The notes: generated by a model not told the origin, from the sequence alone. A stretch of 12,926 bases of DNA from Aquificaceae bacterium (GCA_027049085.1 JALTVH010000201.1:1-12926); one strand, 5' to 3'. Numbered from the stretch's first letter, positions 5,729 through 12,656 are shown. A program made the numbers and translations.

Positions 5729-6514
5729 ATGGGATTTCTCGAGAAGGTTCTCAGAGTAAAGAGGGAAGAGGTAAAACGGTTAAGGGAAAGGCTTGAGGAG
5801 ATAGAGAGAGAAGCTTTGGACCTCCCTGCACCCCCACCCTTTGAAGAGGCACTCACAGACTGCAGGACCAAGATAATTGCAGAAGTGAAGAAGAGGTCGC
5901 CTTCCAAGGGAGAGATAAAAGAGGTAGATCCCCTAACTCAGGCAAGGATCTACGAAAGGGCAGGGGCTGTTGCGATATCTGTCCTTACCGACGAGACCTT
6001 CTTTGGGGGATCTCTGGGGGACCTTGAAAGGGTCGCTGAGGGTGTTGAGATCCCTGTTCTCAGGAAGGACTTTGTAATTGACAGAGTCCAGGTTGCTGAG
6101 GCAAGGGCGAAAGGTGCATCTGCAGTCCTTCTGATAGTCCGGATCCTCAGACCTGAGGATCTCGCAGACCTTATCAACTATTCGGAAAACCTTGGAATCG
6201 TCCCCCTTGTTGAGGTTTTCTCCCTTGAAGAAGCAGATCTGGCTCTTGGTGCGGGCGCAAGGGTGATAGGGATAAACAACAGGGATCTTGATACTTTGAA
6301 GCTTGACCATTCCCTGTCCTATGAGCTGGCACCGAGGATCAAGGAGATGGGTGCAAAGTTCGTTATTGCGGAAAGCGGTATAGACAAAAGGTCCCAGATA
6401 GAAGAGCTGATGGGAAGGGGGGTTGACGCCTTTCTGATCGGAACTTCCCTGATGGAGAAGGATGATCCGGGATCTTTTCTGAAGGAACTCATGGGTTTTT
6501 CACACTGCAGGTAA
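5729..6514 (+). CDS. trpC: Indole-3-glycerol phosphate synthase
   Basis: TrpC closes the indole ring, converting carboxyphenylamino-deoxyribulose phosphate to indole-3-glycerol phosphate in tryptophan synthesis. The 261-residue TIM barrel shows all expected motifs: AEVKKRSPSKG (51-61, catalytic E51 and a Lys), TDETFFGG (87-94), VLRKDF (110-115, catalytic Lys), LVEVF (160-164), INNRDL (182-187), ESGI (215-218) and GTSLM (238-242). The ATG directly follows the TAG of the HD gene with no gap; GAGGAGG at 5711-5717 lies 11 bases upstream, so translation is likely coupled. No other trp gene is present, which indicates a dispersed tryptophan pathway, as I recall for Aquifex. No trp leader or attenuator is visible. 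Confidence 0.96.
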   Translation: MGFLEKVLRVKREEVKRLRERLEEIEREALDLPAPPPFEEALTDCRTKIIAEVKKRSPSKGEIKEVDPLTQARIYERAGAVAISVLTDETFFGGSLGDLERVAEGVEIPVLRKDFVIDRVQVAEARAKGASAVLLIVRILRPEDLADLINYSENLGIVPLVEVFSLEEADLALGAGARVIGINNRDLDTLKLDHSLSYELAPRIKEMGAKFVIAESGIDKRSQIEELMGRGVDAFLIGTSLMEKDDPGSFLKELMGFSHCR

Positions 6515-6520
6515 TATAAT
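6515..6520 (+). promoter_or_regulatory. Consensus -10 box after trpC
   Basis: A perfect TATAAT starts right after the trpC stop. A start near 6527 would give a 12-base leader holding the GGAGGA ribosome site (6528-6533) of the next gene. No convincing -35 or extended -10 is present, so it may be a weak internal promoter for the 6539-8467 genes. Confidence 0.3.
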
Positions 6521-6538
6521 TAAAGTCGGAGGATTAAA

Positions 6539-6877
6539 ATGAAAGACCACAATTCCTTTGACCTCAACCTTCTTGAAGAAACAACCCAGCTTGAGTACTT
6601 CCTGATCAGGAAGCCAATGAACAGCCCCGAGTTCTGGGGCGAATGGCAGGAGAAGTACGGAAAGGCGGTCCTTGCCAAGGTTGCTCTCAAGAAGATAGCA
6701 AGAACCAAGAAGCTTTCGAATGAAGACTACTCTAAGCTGAGAACCATGATGGGTGTTTACGATGAGATCATAAAATATCTTCAACAGCTAAAGGACACAG
6801 CCCTGAGCGTAAGGGGTGTAGTCCCCAACTATCCCAACGTTGAGCTTGATGATGAAGACCTTGAAAGCGATTTCTGA
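6539..6877 (+). CDS. Small acidic-tailed protein of unknown function
   Basis: A 112-residue soluble protein that I do not recognise. It has a mostly helical look: an N-terminal segment with EFWGEWQEKYGKAVLAKVAL (31-50), a helix around EDYSKLRTMMGVYDEIIKYL (62-81), and an acidic tail DDEDLESDF. No signal peptide, membrane segment, cysteine or catalytic motif is visible. The start is well supported by GGAGGA 5 bases before the ATG. It lies 24 bases after trpC and 8 bases before the thioredoxin-fold gene, so it is probably co-translated with that gene. The tight pairing hints at a shared function, but I have no evidence of what it is. Confidence 0.8.
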   Translation: MKDHNSFDLNLLEETTQLEYFLIRKPMNSPEFWGEWQEKYGKAVLAKVALKKIARTKKLSNEDYSKLRTMMGVYDEIIKYLQQLKDTALSVRGVVPNYPNVELDDEDLESDF

Positions 6878-6885
6878 GGAAAGAG

Positions 6886-7221
6886 ATGCTTAAGGGATTC
6901 CAGGAAGTAACTGATAGAGATTTTTACGAGAAGGTTATGTCCTCGGAGACCCCAACCGTTGTCGTTTTCACCGAGCCGGCGAGTCCAATGAACGAAAAGC
7001 TTTCAGAGCTTTTTGCCCCTTATGTTAATGAGTTCGGCGACAGGATAAACTTTTACTTCCTTGATGTAACAAAGAACACTTCCTTTGAGGATTTCGGACT
7101 CTTTAACTTCCCGGCGGTTCTCTATTTCAGGGATACAATGGAGCTGGACAGACACGACTTCCTTCCTAACGATGAGCTTGTCGATCAGGCTATAAAGAGG
7201 CTCCTGAGAATATCAACCTGA
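6886..7221 (+). CDS. Thioredoxin-fold protein lacking the active-site cysteines
   Basis: A 111-residue protein with the length and pattern of a thioredoxin: a beta strand TVVVFTEP (24-31), a helix from about 37 to 49, the strand INFYFLDVTKN (54-64), and the FPAVLYF cis-proline motif (75-81). The canonical WCGPC site is replaced by PASPMN (31-36), with S33 at the first Cys position and N36 at the second, and the protein has no cysteine at all. It therefore cannot perform dithiol-disulfide exchange and may be a binding or scaffold protein. It starts 8 bases after the previous stop, with GAGG at 6876-6879 as ribosome site, and is followed by the HIT gene after 3 bases. The fold call is by pattern recognition only. 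Confidence 0.75.
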   Translation: MLKGFQEVTDRDFYEKVMSSETPTVVVFTEPASPMNEKLSELFAPYVNEFGDRINFYFLDVTKNTSFEDFGLFNFPAVLYFRDTMELDRHDFLPNDELVDQAIKRLLRIST

Positions 7222-7224
7222 GGG

Positions 7225-7731
7225 ATGGACATCCTCTGGGCACCATGGCGGAGTCATTATGTTGAAAATGTGGATACCATTGAGGGCTGTTTTCTCTGTG
7301 AAGCTCTGAGGGCTGGCAAGGATAAGCACAGGGAAAGGCTCGTTCTCCATGTCTCAGAAAAGAGCTTCATTATTATGAACAAGTTTCCCTACAACTCGGG
7401 TCACCTCATGATCGTTCCTTTACTTCACACCGACGACTACAGAAACCTGGACGTGGATACCGTTAGGGACATGGACAGGCTCCTTAAGCTCTCTATAACG
7501 GTCCTTGAGAAGGTTTTCAGGCCCCACGGTTACAATATCGGCATAAACATGGGAAGAACCGCTGGTGCAGGCCTTGAAACCCACATTCACCTGCACATTG
7601 TTCCCCGCTGGAACGGTGACACAAACTTCATGCCCGTTGTTGGAAAAACAAAGGTTATATCTCAGGATCTTTACACAACCTACGATAGACTAAAGGAAGC
7701 CATTGAGGGTATCATCAGTGAGTCTCCTTGA
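7225..7731 (+). CDS. HIT-family nucleotide hydrolase/phosphorylase (Ap4A type)
   Basis: A 168-residue histidine triad protein. The triad HIHLH (120-124) precedes VPRWNGDTNFMP, which is typical of the Ap4A phosphorylase/hydrolase branch, as is the N-terminal LWAPWRSHYV. A CFLC pair (22-25) may bind zinc, as in several HIT proteins. Such enzymes split dinucleoside polyphosphates or AMP-X compounds in the cytoplasm; the exact substrate is not shown here. It starts 3 bases after the thioredoxin-fold gene, with GAGGG touching the ATG and no true spacer, so initiation is probably coupled to the upstream gene. Its end overlaps the ABC ATPase start by 14 bases. Confidence 0.9.
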   Translation: MDILWAPWRSHYVENVDTIEGCFLCEALRAGKDKHRERLVLHVSEKSFIIMNKFPYNSGHLMIVPLLHTDDYRNLDVDTVRDMDRLLKLSITVLEKVFRPHGYNIGINMGRTAGAGLETHIHLHIVPRWNGDTNFMPVVGKTKVISQDLYTTYDRLKEAIEGIISESP

Positions 7732-8467
7732 GGTCAGGTCTCTCAACCTCTTTTACGGCAGTAAACAGGTTCTCTTTGATGTTAGCTTCAGCCTTTATGA
7801 GGGGGAGATCCTGTGCATTGTAGGTGAATCGGGATCGGGGAAGAGCTCCATACTATACTCAATTACCGGCCTTTTACCGCCGAGCGCCAGGCGGGAAGGG
7901 AAGATAATCTTCAGTGGAGAAGACCTGACCGCTCTTAGAGAGAAGGAAATGCGCGGCATCAGGGGATCCCGAATAGGGATGATATTTCAGGAGCCATCTT
8001 CTTACCTTGATCCTCTCTTCACAGCGGGGCTTCAGGTGGAAGAAACTCTGAGGTCCCACAGGGAAGTCAATGATTACCAAGAAGCAGCAATCGGCGCCCT
8101 TTCAAGGGCAGGGATCCCCCAGCCCGAGGAAAAGTACTCAATGTACCCCCACCAGCTTTCGGGCGGACTCAAGCAGAGGGTCTGCATCGCAAGCGCCATC
8201 ATATGCGACCCCCAGCTTCTCCTTGCCGATGAGCCGACAACTGCCCTTGACGTTTCAGTCCAGAAGAGGATCCTTCAGCTCTTTAAAAGCTTTAAGGGTG
8301 AAGGCAAGTCAATAATTCTCGTGACTCACGATTTTGGTGTTGTCGCCGAGGTCGCAGACAGAGTCATTGTCCTTAAGGACGGACGGATCGTCGAAGAGGG
8401 TGACGTCTTTACTATCTTTGACTCTCCACAGCACCAATATACCAGGAAACTTCTTTCCGCCCTTTAG
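7718..8467 (+). CDS. ABC transporter ATP-binding protein, DppD/OppD-like, without its permease
   Basis: A 249-residue ABC ATPase with Walker A GESGSGKSS (36-44), Q-loop FQEPSSYLDP (90-99), signature LSGGLKQR (147-154), Walker B LLLADEP (167-173) and H204 of the switch. The FQEPxxxLDPL block and C-terminal HQYTRKLLSAL belong to the peptide/nickel (Dpp/Opp/Nik) subfamily. The longer in-frame start at 7703 is TTG with no clear ribosome site; GTG at 7718 has GAGGG (7705-7709) 8 bases upstream and gives the usual N-terminus, so I chose it. It overlaps the HIT gene by 14 bases. The OppD C-terminal extension (about 70 residues) is missing, and no permease or binding protein is nearby, so it must partner with proteins encoded elsewhere. 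Confidence 0.9.
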   Translation: MSLLEVRSLNLFYGSKQVLFDVSFSLYEGEILCIVGESGSGKSSILYSITGLLPPSARREGKIIFSGEDLTALREKEMRGIRGSRIGMIFQEPSSYLDPLFTAGLQVEETLRSHREVNDYQEAAIGALSRAGIPQPEEKYSMYPHQLSGGLKQRVCIASAIICDPQLLLADEPTTALDVSVQKRILQLFKSFKGEGKSIILVTHDFGVVAEVADRVIVLKDGRIVEEGDVFTIFDSPQHQYTRKLLSAL

Positions 8468-8730
8468 GCTATGAACTTCCTGAATCCCTCCACTATTTTC
8501 TCTGCGTTTACCTCGTACTCTCCCCTTGCTATCTGTTCTTTGATCTCTTTTACCTTACGGGAGAGGTCTTCAAAGTCTGCCTCGAGGGCCTTTCTGGCTT
8601 CCTGAGAGATCTCCACCACGTCCTCTTTCCTCTGAACCTCGTTGACCTCAGGAACTTCCTTTTTAATCACCCTCTTCTCGGTTTCAAGCGCCTGACCAAT
8701 AAGCCTGTTAAGATTTACCTTGTCTATCAT
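8464..8730 (-). CDS. flgM: Anti-sigma-28 factor FlgM
   Basis: An 88-residue FlgM-like protein. FlgM binds sigma-28 (FliA) and holds back late flagellar genes until the hook is built, when it is exported. The N-terminal MIDKVN, the VEISQEARKAL region and the C-terminal pattern ARGEYEVNAEKIVEGFRKFI are characteristic; the C-terminal half is the sigma-binding part. It starts 1 base after the stop of the nnrED gene (TGA-G-ATG), with no separate ribosome site, so translation is likely coupled to nnrED. Its stop overlaps the stop of the convergent ABC gene by 4 bases. No other flagellar gene is in the window, and no sigma-28 promoter was found upstream. Confidence 0.87.
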   Translation of the reverse strand: MIDKVNLNRLIGQALETEKRVIKKEVPEVNEVQRKEDVVEISQEARKALEADFEDLSRKVKEIKEQIARGEYEVNAEKIVEGFRKFIA

Positions 8731-8731
8731 C

Positions 8732-10258
8732 TCAAAGATCAGTATCGGACATTTTTAAGGATTTTTCAATATTCTTATATGCTTCCCCGATGTAGTTTAA
8801 AAGGTCTGTCGCTCTAATGCTCTGGGTGTGGTTCCGTTCTTCTGCAATCTCTCCGGCAATTCCATGAAGGACAACACCGAGCCTGAGGGCCTGTCCGATG
8901 TCTTCCATCTTTCCCATAAGAGCTGTGAGAATTCCTGAAAGAATGTCACCAACTCCCCCTTTGGCCATGGCCGGTGTTCCCCTGAGAGAGATCCAGACAC
9001 TCCCGTCCGGCTCGGCGATAACTGTCCTCGCGCCCTTGAGAACAAGGAAACACCGGTTTTGCTGGGCAAATTCACCCGCAACCTCAGTTTGATTGTGAAT
9101 GATCTCCTCCTTTTCAATGCCTGTGAGTCTTGAAAACTCACCTATATGAGGTGTGAGAACAGCGGGGACCTCCCTGTCTCTGAGGGGCAAGAGGTCACCC
9201 AGATCTGCCAGATTGTTGATGCCGTCAGCATCTAACAGTATCCTTCCCTTCCATCCTTTAAGGAGGTCCCTCACGATATCCTGCCCCTCCTCAAACCTGT
9301 CCATTCCCATCCCGATCCCCAGGGCGCTGAAACGCTCTTGATTCTCAAGGATTTCCCTCACCGCAAAATAGGAAAGGCGATTGGCACCTTTAAGGGGCAG
9401 GGTCATCTCTTCAATCAGGGAAGCCTCAAGGATCGGGTTCAGCTCCTCTGCGATACCCACTGAAACAAGCCCCGCTCCCGCTGAGGTTGCAGCCAGGGCG
9501 CTCATTATAACCGCACCTGTTTTTCCCCGTGATCCCCCCACCAGCAGAACGTGGCCCTCTTTTACTTTGTGAGTGTCGGGCTCTCTATTGGGAAGAAGGA
9601 GATCGCAGGGCTCTATGGTTTCCCTTCTGATACCTGCTGCAAGGTGCTGGGGAATTGAGATGTCCGCAACGATCACGTCACCGCAGAACTTGGAAGCAGG
9701 GAAGAGGATGTGGCAGATCTTAGGAAACTGAAAGGTTACCGTTAGGTCAGCTTTTATAAAGGGCTCCTCTGCCTTTCCGCTGTCTGCGCTGAGTCCAGAA
9801 GGCAGGTCAATGGCTACAACGGGCTTTCTTGAGGCGTCTACTCTGCGGATTAATTCAATGTAGGGCTCCTTCACAGGGGGCTTGAAGCCGGTTCCGAGGA
9901 GCCCGTCAATGATAAGGTCATAATCTGAGAGGTCAGGAAGGTCTGTGTAAACCTTCACGCCTACATTTCTGGCGATCCTAAGCTCAAGGGCGGGATCTCC
10001 ACCAAGGTCCTCACTGACAAGATAGAGGTGGACTTCCCTTCCAGAGAGTCTGAGGAGCCTTGCAACCACTATGGCATCACCTCCGTTGTTTCCCTTGCCA
10101 GCGAGGGCTATTATCCTCTTTGCATCAGGAAATCTATCTATTACCGCCCTGAAGACCGCCCTCCCCGCATTCTCCATAAGGACGACTGAAGGAATACCTA
10201 TATCTTCAATAGCATTCCTGTCTATCTCAGCCATCTCATGGGCTTTTAGCACCTTCAT
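8732..10258 (-). CDS. nnrD: Bifunctional NAD(P)H-hydrate repair enzyme (epimerase + dehydratase)
   Basis: A 508-residue fusion that repairs hydrated NADH and NADPH. The N-terminal epimerase domain (about 1-215) has GKGNNGGD (54-61), IDGLLGTG (117-124) and DLPSGLSADSG (151-161). The C-terminal ADP- or ATP-dependent dehydratase domain (about 225-490) has HKVKEGHVLLVGGS (230-243), LTPHIGEF (378-385), LKGARTVI (407-414) and KGGVGDILSGIL (433-444), with D438 as the likely catalytic Asp. This is the standard bacterial NnrE-NnrD arrangement. The ATG at 10258 has no Shine-Dalgarno; a TATCAT box on the minus strand (10272-10267) ends 9 bases upstream, so the mRNA may be leaderless. gmhA diverges only 8 bases away, and flgM follows 1 base after the stop. 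Confidence 0.95.
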   Translation of the reverse strand: MKVLKAHEMAEIDRNAIEDIGIPSVVLMENAGRAVFRAVIDRFPDAKRIIALAGKGNNGGDAIVVARLLRLSGREVHLYLVSEDLGGDPALELRIARNVGVKVYTDLPDLSDYDLIIDGLLGTGFKPPVKEPYIELIRRVDASRKPVVAIDLPSGLSADSGKAEEPFIKADLTVTFQFPKICHILFPASKFCGDVIVADISIPQHLAAGIRRETIEPCDLLLPNREPDTHKVKEGHVLLVGGSRGKTGAVIMSALAATSAGAGLVSVGIAEELNPILEASLIEEMTLPLKGANRLSYFAVREILENQERFSALGIGMGMDRFEEGQDIVRDLLKGWKGRILLDADGINNLADLGDLLPLRDREVPAVLTPHIGEFSRLTGIEKEEIIHNQTEVAGEFAQQNRCFLVLKGARTVIAEPDGSVWISLRGTPAMAKGGVGDILSGILTALMGKMEDIGQALRLGVVLHGIAGEIAEERNHTQSIRATDLLNYIGEAYKNIEKSLKMSDTDL

Positions 10259-10262
10259 GAAT

Positions 10263-10272
10263 TAAAATGATA
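10263..10272. promoter_or_regulatory. Overlapping divergent -10 boxes between nnrED and gmhA
   Basis: The two start codons are only 8 bases apart (10258 minus and 10267 plus). TATCAT on the minus strand (10272-10267) and TAAAAT on the plus strand (10263-10268) each match 5/6 of the -10 consensus and overlap. No -35 hexamers are convincing. If both are used, the promoters would exclude each other and give very short or no leaders. The AT-rich sequence could also produce this by chance. Confidence 0.3.
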
Positions 10273-10842
10273 ACAGCTATGTTTGAGAGAATTGTTTCTG
10301 CCTTTAAAGAGAGTGCCCAGGTTAAGCTTGCCTTTGTTGAGGATAACAAGGAGAGGATCCATGAAGTCGGTTCCATAATGGCCACCGCGGTGAAAGAGGG
10401 AAATAAAATAATTCTCTTTGGCAACGGAGGAAGTGCCGCGGACGCCCAGCACATAGCAGCTGAGATAGTGGGAAGGTTCAAAAAGGAAAGGAATGCCCTT
10501 CCCGCCATCGCGCTGACGACAGACACCTCAATCCTCACCGCTGTCGGGAACGATTACGGCTTTGAGACCATCTTTGAGAGGCAGGTTGAAGCCCTCTGCC
10601 TTCCTGGAGATGTGGCCATCGGGATCACTACTTCAGGCAATTCGGAGAACGTGATCCGTGGATTGAGAAAGGCTCACGACCTTGGAGCCACAACTGTGGC
10701 CTTTACGGGCAGAAACGGAGGAAAGGTGGTTGAGATAGCTCATTACAGCTTTATAGTGCCCTCCTATGAGACTCCGCGCATTCAGGAATGTCACATTACC
10801 CTCGGCCACGTCCTGTGCGAGATAATTGACGAACTGGTATGA
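10267..10842 (+). CDS. gmhA: Sedoheptulose-7-phosphate isomerase (phosphoheptose isomerase)
   Basis: GmhA converts sedoheptulose 7-phosphate to D-glycero-D-manno-heptose 7-phosphate, the first step toward ADP-heptose for the LPS core. The 191-residue SIS-domain protein shows FGNGGSAADAQHIAAE (51-66, including the probable catalytic Glu), TTSGNSENV (121-129) and the C-terminal HITLGHVLCE (176-185) with the catalytic His. Two starts are possible: ATG 10267 and ATG 10279, four residues later; neither has a Shine-Dalgarno. The later one fits better with a TAAAAT box at 10263-10268. The stop overlaps the nadK start by four bases (ATGA). It implies an LPS-bearing outer membrane, in keeping with Aquificales. 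Confidence 0.94.
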   Translation: MITAMFERIVSAFKESAQVKLAFVEDNKERIHEVGSIMATAVKEGNKIILFGNGGSAADAQHIAAEIVGRFKKERNALPAIALTTDTSILTAVGNDYGFETIFERQVEALCLPGDVAIGITTSGNSENVIRGLRKAHDLGATTVAFTGRNGGKVVEIAHYSFIVPSYETPRIQECHITLGHVLCEIIDELV

Positions 10843-11657
10843 AGAGGGCTCTCCTTCTTGTTAAGGATTCAGACAAAGCAAAGGAAACCGCCCGATATAT
10901 AAGCAACCTTCTTCGGAAGAAAGGCGTTATGGTCAGCCTTGCCCTAAACAGGGGAAAAGGCACTCTCCCCCTCAGGGACAAGGACCTTATGGTTGTGATC
11001 GGCGGAGACGGGACCTTTCTGGCGGGTGCAAGGATAGCATCGCGCTTTGGCGTGCCTGTGGTGGGCGTAAATGAGGGGCGGTTCGGCTTTTTGACCGAGA
11101 TAGAAAAAGAGGAAGCTGAAGAGGCCTTTGAAGCAATTCTAACCGGAAGAGTCAAACCTCAGAGAAGGATGATGATCTCAAGCTATCTGCTCAGGAACAG
11201 CAAGAAGAGGAGGCTGGGCACCTTTCTGAATGACGTGGTGGTTTCAAAGAGTGCCATATCAAGGATAATGGAAGTTGAGGTCTTTGCGGATGGAAAGTTT
11301 ATGGTTCACGTTCACGGTGACGGGGTGATAGTTTCAACGCCGACAGGGTCCACAGCCTATTCCCTCTCTGCGGGGGGACCGATCCTCATGCCCGAATCAC
11401 GGGCACTCCTCGTGGTCCCCGTATGCTCCCATACACTTTCCAACAGGCCAGTTGTTCTACCCGCTCACAATACGGTTGTTTTAAGGCACCTCTCGGGAAC
11501 GGGCTCCTGCTTTCTCACCATGGACGGCCAGGTGGGAATGGATCTCAAAAGGGGCGACCTCATAGAGGTCCGTGCCTCAAAGAGAGTTTGCAAAATCTTC
11601 ACTCACCCCTATAAGGACTTCTTTGAGATCCTCCGCAACAAGCTCGGCTGGGGATAA
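10839..11657 (+). CDS. nadK: NAD kinase (ATP-NAD kinase)
   Basis: NadK phosphorylates NAD+ to NADP+ using ATP or polyphosphate. The 272-residue protein has GGDGT (55-59, catalytic D57), FLNDVVV (129-135) and the glycine-rich block STPTGSTAYSLSAGGP (166-181), the three signatures of the family. The N-terminus KRALLLVKDSDKAKETARYI forms the Rossmann-like start. It begins with an ATG overlapping the gmhA stop, so translational coupling is likely. The stop TAA lies 2 bases from the 3' end of the convergent tRNA-Arg, so read-through transcripts would be antisense to that tRNA. nnrED, transcribed divergently nearby, repairs the same cofactor pool. Confidence 0.96.
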   Translation: MKRALLLVKDSDKAKETARYISNLLRKKGVMVSLALNRGKGTLPLRDKDLMVVIGGDGTFLAGARIASRFGVPVVGVNEGRFGFLTEIEKEEAEEAFEAILTGRVKPQRRMMISSYLLRNSKKRRLGTFLNDVVVSKSAISRIMEVEVFADGKFMVHVHGDGVIVSTPTGSTAYSLSAGGPILMPESRALLVVPVCSHTLSNRPVVLPAHNTVVLRHLSGTGSCFLTMDGQVGMDLKRGDLIEVRASKRVCKIFTHPYKDFFEILRNKLGWG

Positions 11658-11659
11658 TA

Positions 11660-11733
11660 CGGGCCCGGGAGGACTCGAACCTCCGACCTGGGGATTAGAA
11701 ATCCCCTGCTCTGTCCAGCTGAGCTACGGGCCC
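11660..11733 (-). tRNA. tRNA-Arg (anticodon TCT)
   Basis: The minus strand folds as a full cloverleaf of 74 bases. The 7-bp acceptor stem GGGCCCG/CGGGCCC is perfect, the D stem is GCTC/GAGC, the anticodon stem GGGGA/TCCCC carries the loop TTTCTAA with anticodon TCT, and the T arm is GGAGG-TTCGAGT-CCTCC. The discriminator is G. No CCA is encoded, so it must be added after transcription. It reads AGA, and AGG by wobble, codons that are frequent in this window. Confidence 0.95.
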
Positions 11734-11746
11734 TTGGCGGGATAAT

Positions 11747-11752
11747 ATTATA
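11747..11752 (-). promoter_or_regulatory. -10 box of tRNA-Arg
   Basis: On the minus strand this reads TATAAT, ending 14 bases before the first tRNA base, so the transcript would start about 7 bases upstream of the mature 5' end. No matching -35 is evident. The spacing is identical to that of the tRNA-Pro box at 12657-12662. Confidence 0.5.
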
Positions 11753-11764
11753 TTTAAGCTGAGT

Positions 11765-12568
11765 TCAGAAATTGGTAATTATCAGTTCCCTCGCCGAGTC
11801 CTTTCTTGAGCAAGCCTTTGAATTTATGAACCTGTTTGTCCTCACCTCTATTATTCTGAAGCCCTTATAAAGATCTCTGATAAAGGGCGTATCCGAGTTA
11901 GAGAGGATCAGATAGCATCCCCTTCTGTCCAGGTTTCGGAAGATCCGGGCAAGTCTTTCCTGCTCAGACGGGGGAAAGTCCTCACGGACATACTTGGTGA
12001 AGCTTGCGGTTTTTGAAGAGGAATGATAGGGCGGGTCAAAGTAAACCAGGTCTTCCCTTCCCGCAGAGGCCACAGCCCTCTCAAAGTCCTCGCAGAGGAT
12101 CTCCTTGCCCTTCAGTGCCTGTGAAACTGCCAAAAGGTTTTCCTCATTACAGATATTGGGACGTCTGTATCTGCCAAAGGGGACGTTGAACTCGCCCTTA
12201 GAGTTGACTCGCCACAGACCGTTGTAGCAGGTCTTATTGAGGTAGATGAACCTGCTTGCCCTCTCAACGGGGCCGAGCTTTGAGGGGTCAAGGGACCTGA
12301 TCTGGTAGTAGTATTCCCTCTCGTTTCTGTGTTTTTTGAGGCTCTCAATCAGCTCACGGGGCCTGTCCCGGACCACGATGTAGGCGTTTATCAATTCCTC
12401 ATTTCTATCAGCAAGGACTGCCCTTTCGGGCAGTAGCGAGAAAAAGAGCGCCCCTCCGCCCAGGAAGGGCTCGTAGTAGGTTTTGAAGTCTTGCGGGATC
12501 AGCTCAAGAAGCCTTCCGAGGATCTGAGTCTTTCCGCCAGCCCACTTTACGAAAGGTTTTGGTTTCAA
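11765..12568 (-). CDS. DNA adenine methyltransferase, Dam (D12 class) family
   Basis: An adenine-N6 DNA methyltransferase using S-adenosylmethionine, about 267 residues. It shows motif X PFVKWAGGKTQ (5-15), motif I YEPFLGGGALFF (32-43), ADRNEELINAY (53-63), the catalytic DPPY (178-181) in LVYFDPPYHSSS and the final ELIITNF. This order is the Dam/DpnM family, whose members commonly methylate GATC; specificity here is not shown. The open frame extends upstream through tRNA-Pro, which cannot be coding. The TTG at 12568 is the only start codon after the tRNA and before the essential KWAGGK, so I chose it; it has no ribosome site and lies 2 bases from the tRNA 3' end. No restriction endonuclease is nearby. 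It lies between two tRNA genes on the same strand. Confidence 0.9.
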   Translation of the reverse strand: MKPKPFVKWAGGKTQILGRLLELIPQDFKTYYEPFLGGGALFFSLLPERAVLADRNEELINAYIVVRDRPRELIESLKKHRNEREYYYQIRSLDPSKLGPVERASRFIYLNKTCYNGLWRVNSKGEFNVPFGRYRRPNICNEENLLAVSQALKGKEILCEDFERAVASAGREDLVYFDPPYHSSSKTASFTKYVREDFPPSEQERLARIFRNLDRRGCYLILSNSDTPFIRDLYKGFRIIEVRTNRFINSKACSRKDSARELIITNF

Positions 12569-12570
12569 CG

Positions 12571-12643
12571 TCGGGGTGGTGGGACTTGAACCCACGACCT
12601 TCGGCTCCCAAAGCCGACGCTCTGCCACCTGAGCTACACCCCG
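12571..12643 (-). tRNA. tRNA-Pro (anticodon TGG)
   Basis: The minus strand folds as a 73-base cloverleaf: acceptor stem CGGGGTG/CACCCCG, D stem GCTC/GAGC, anticodon stem TCGGC/GCCGA with loop TTTGGGA and anticodon TGG, and T arm GTGGG-TTCAAGT-CCCAC. The discriminator is A, as usual for tRNA-Pro, and the 5' C1 is also typical of bacterial tRNA-Pro. No CCA is encoded. The methyltransferase reading frame starts 2 bases downstream, so the tRNA and that mRNA are probably made as one transcript. Confidence 0.95.
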
Positions 12644-12649
12644 TTGCAG

Positions 12650-12655
12650 AATAAT
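12650..12655 (+). promoter_or_regulatory. Possible -10 box of miaA
   Basis: AATAAT matches 5/6 of the -10 consensus and ends 7 bases before the miaA ATG, so transcription would start at or beside the ATG. No ribosome site is present. The divergent tRNA-Pro promoter overlaps the miaA start. No -35 is visible because the upstream bases are tRNA-Pro. Confidence 0.3.
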
Positions 12656-12656
12656 T

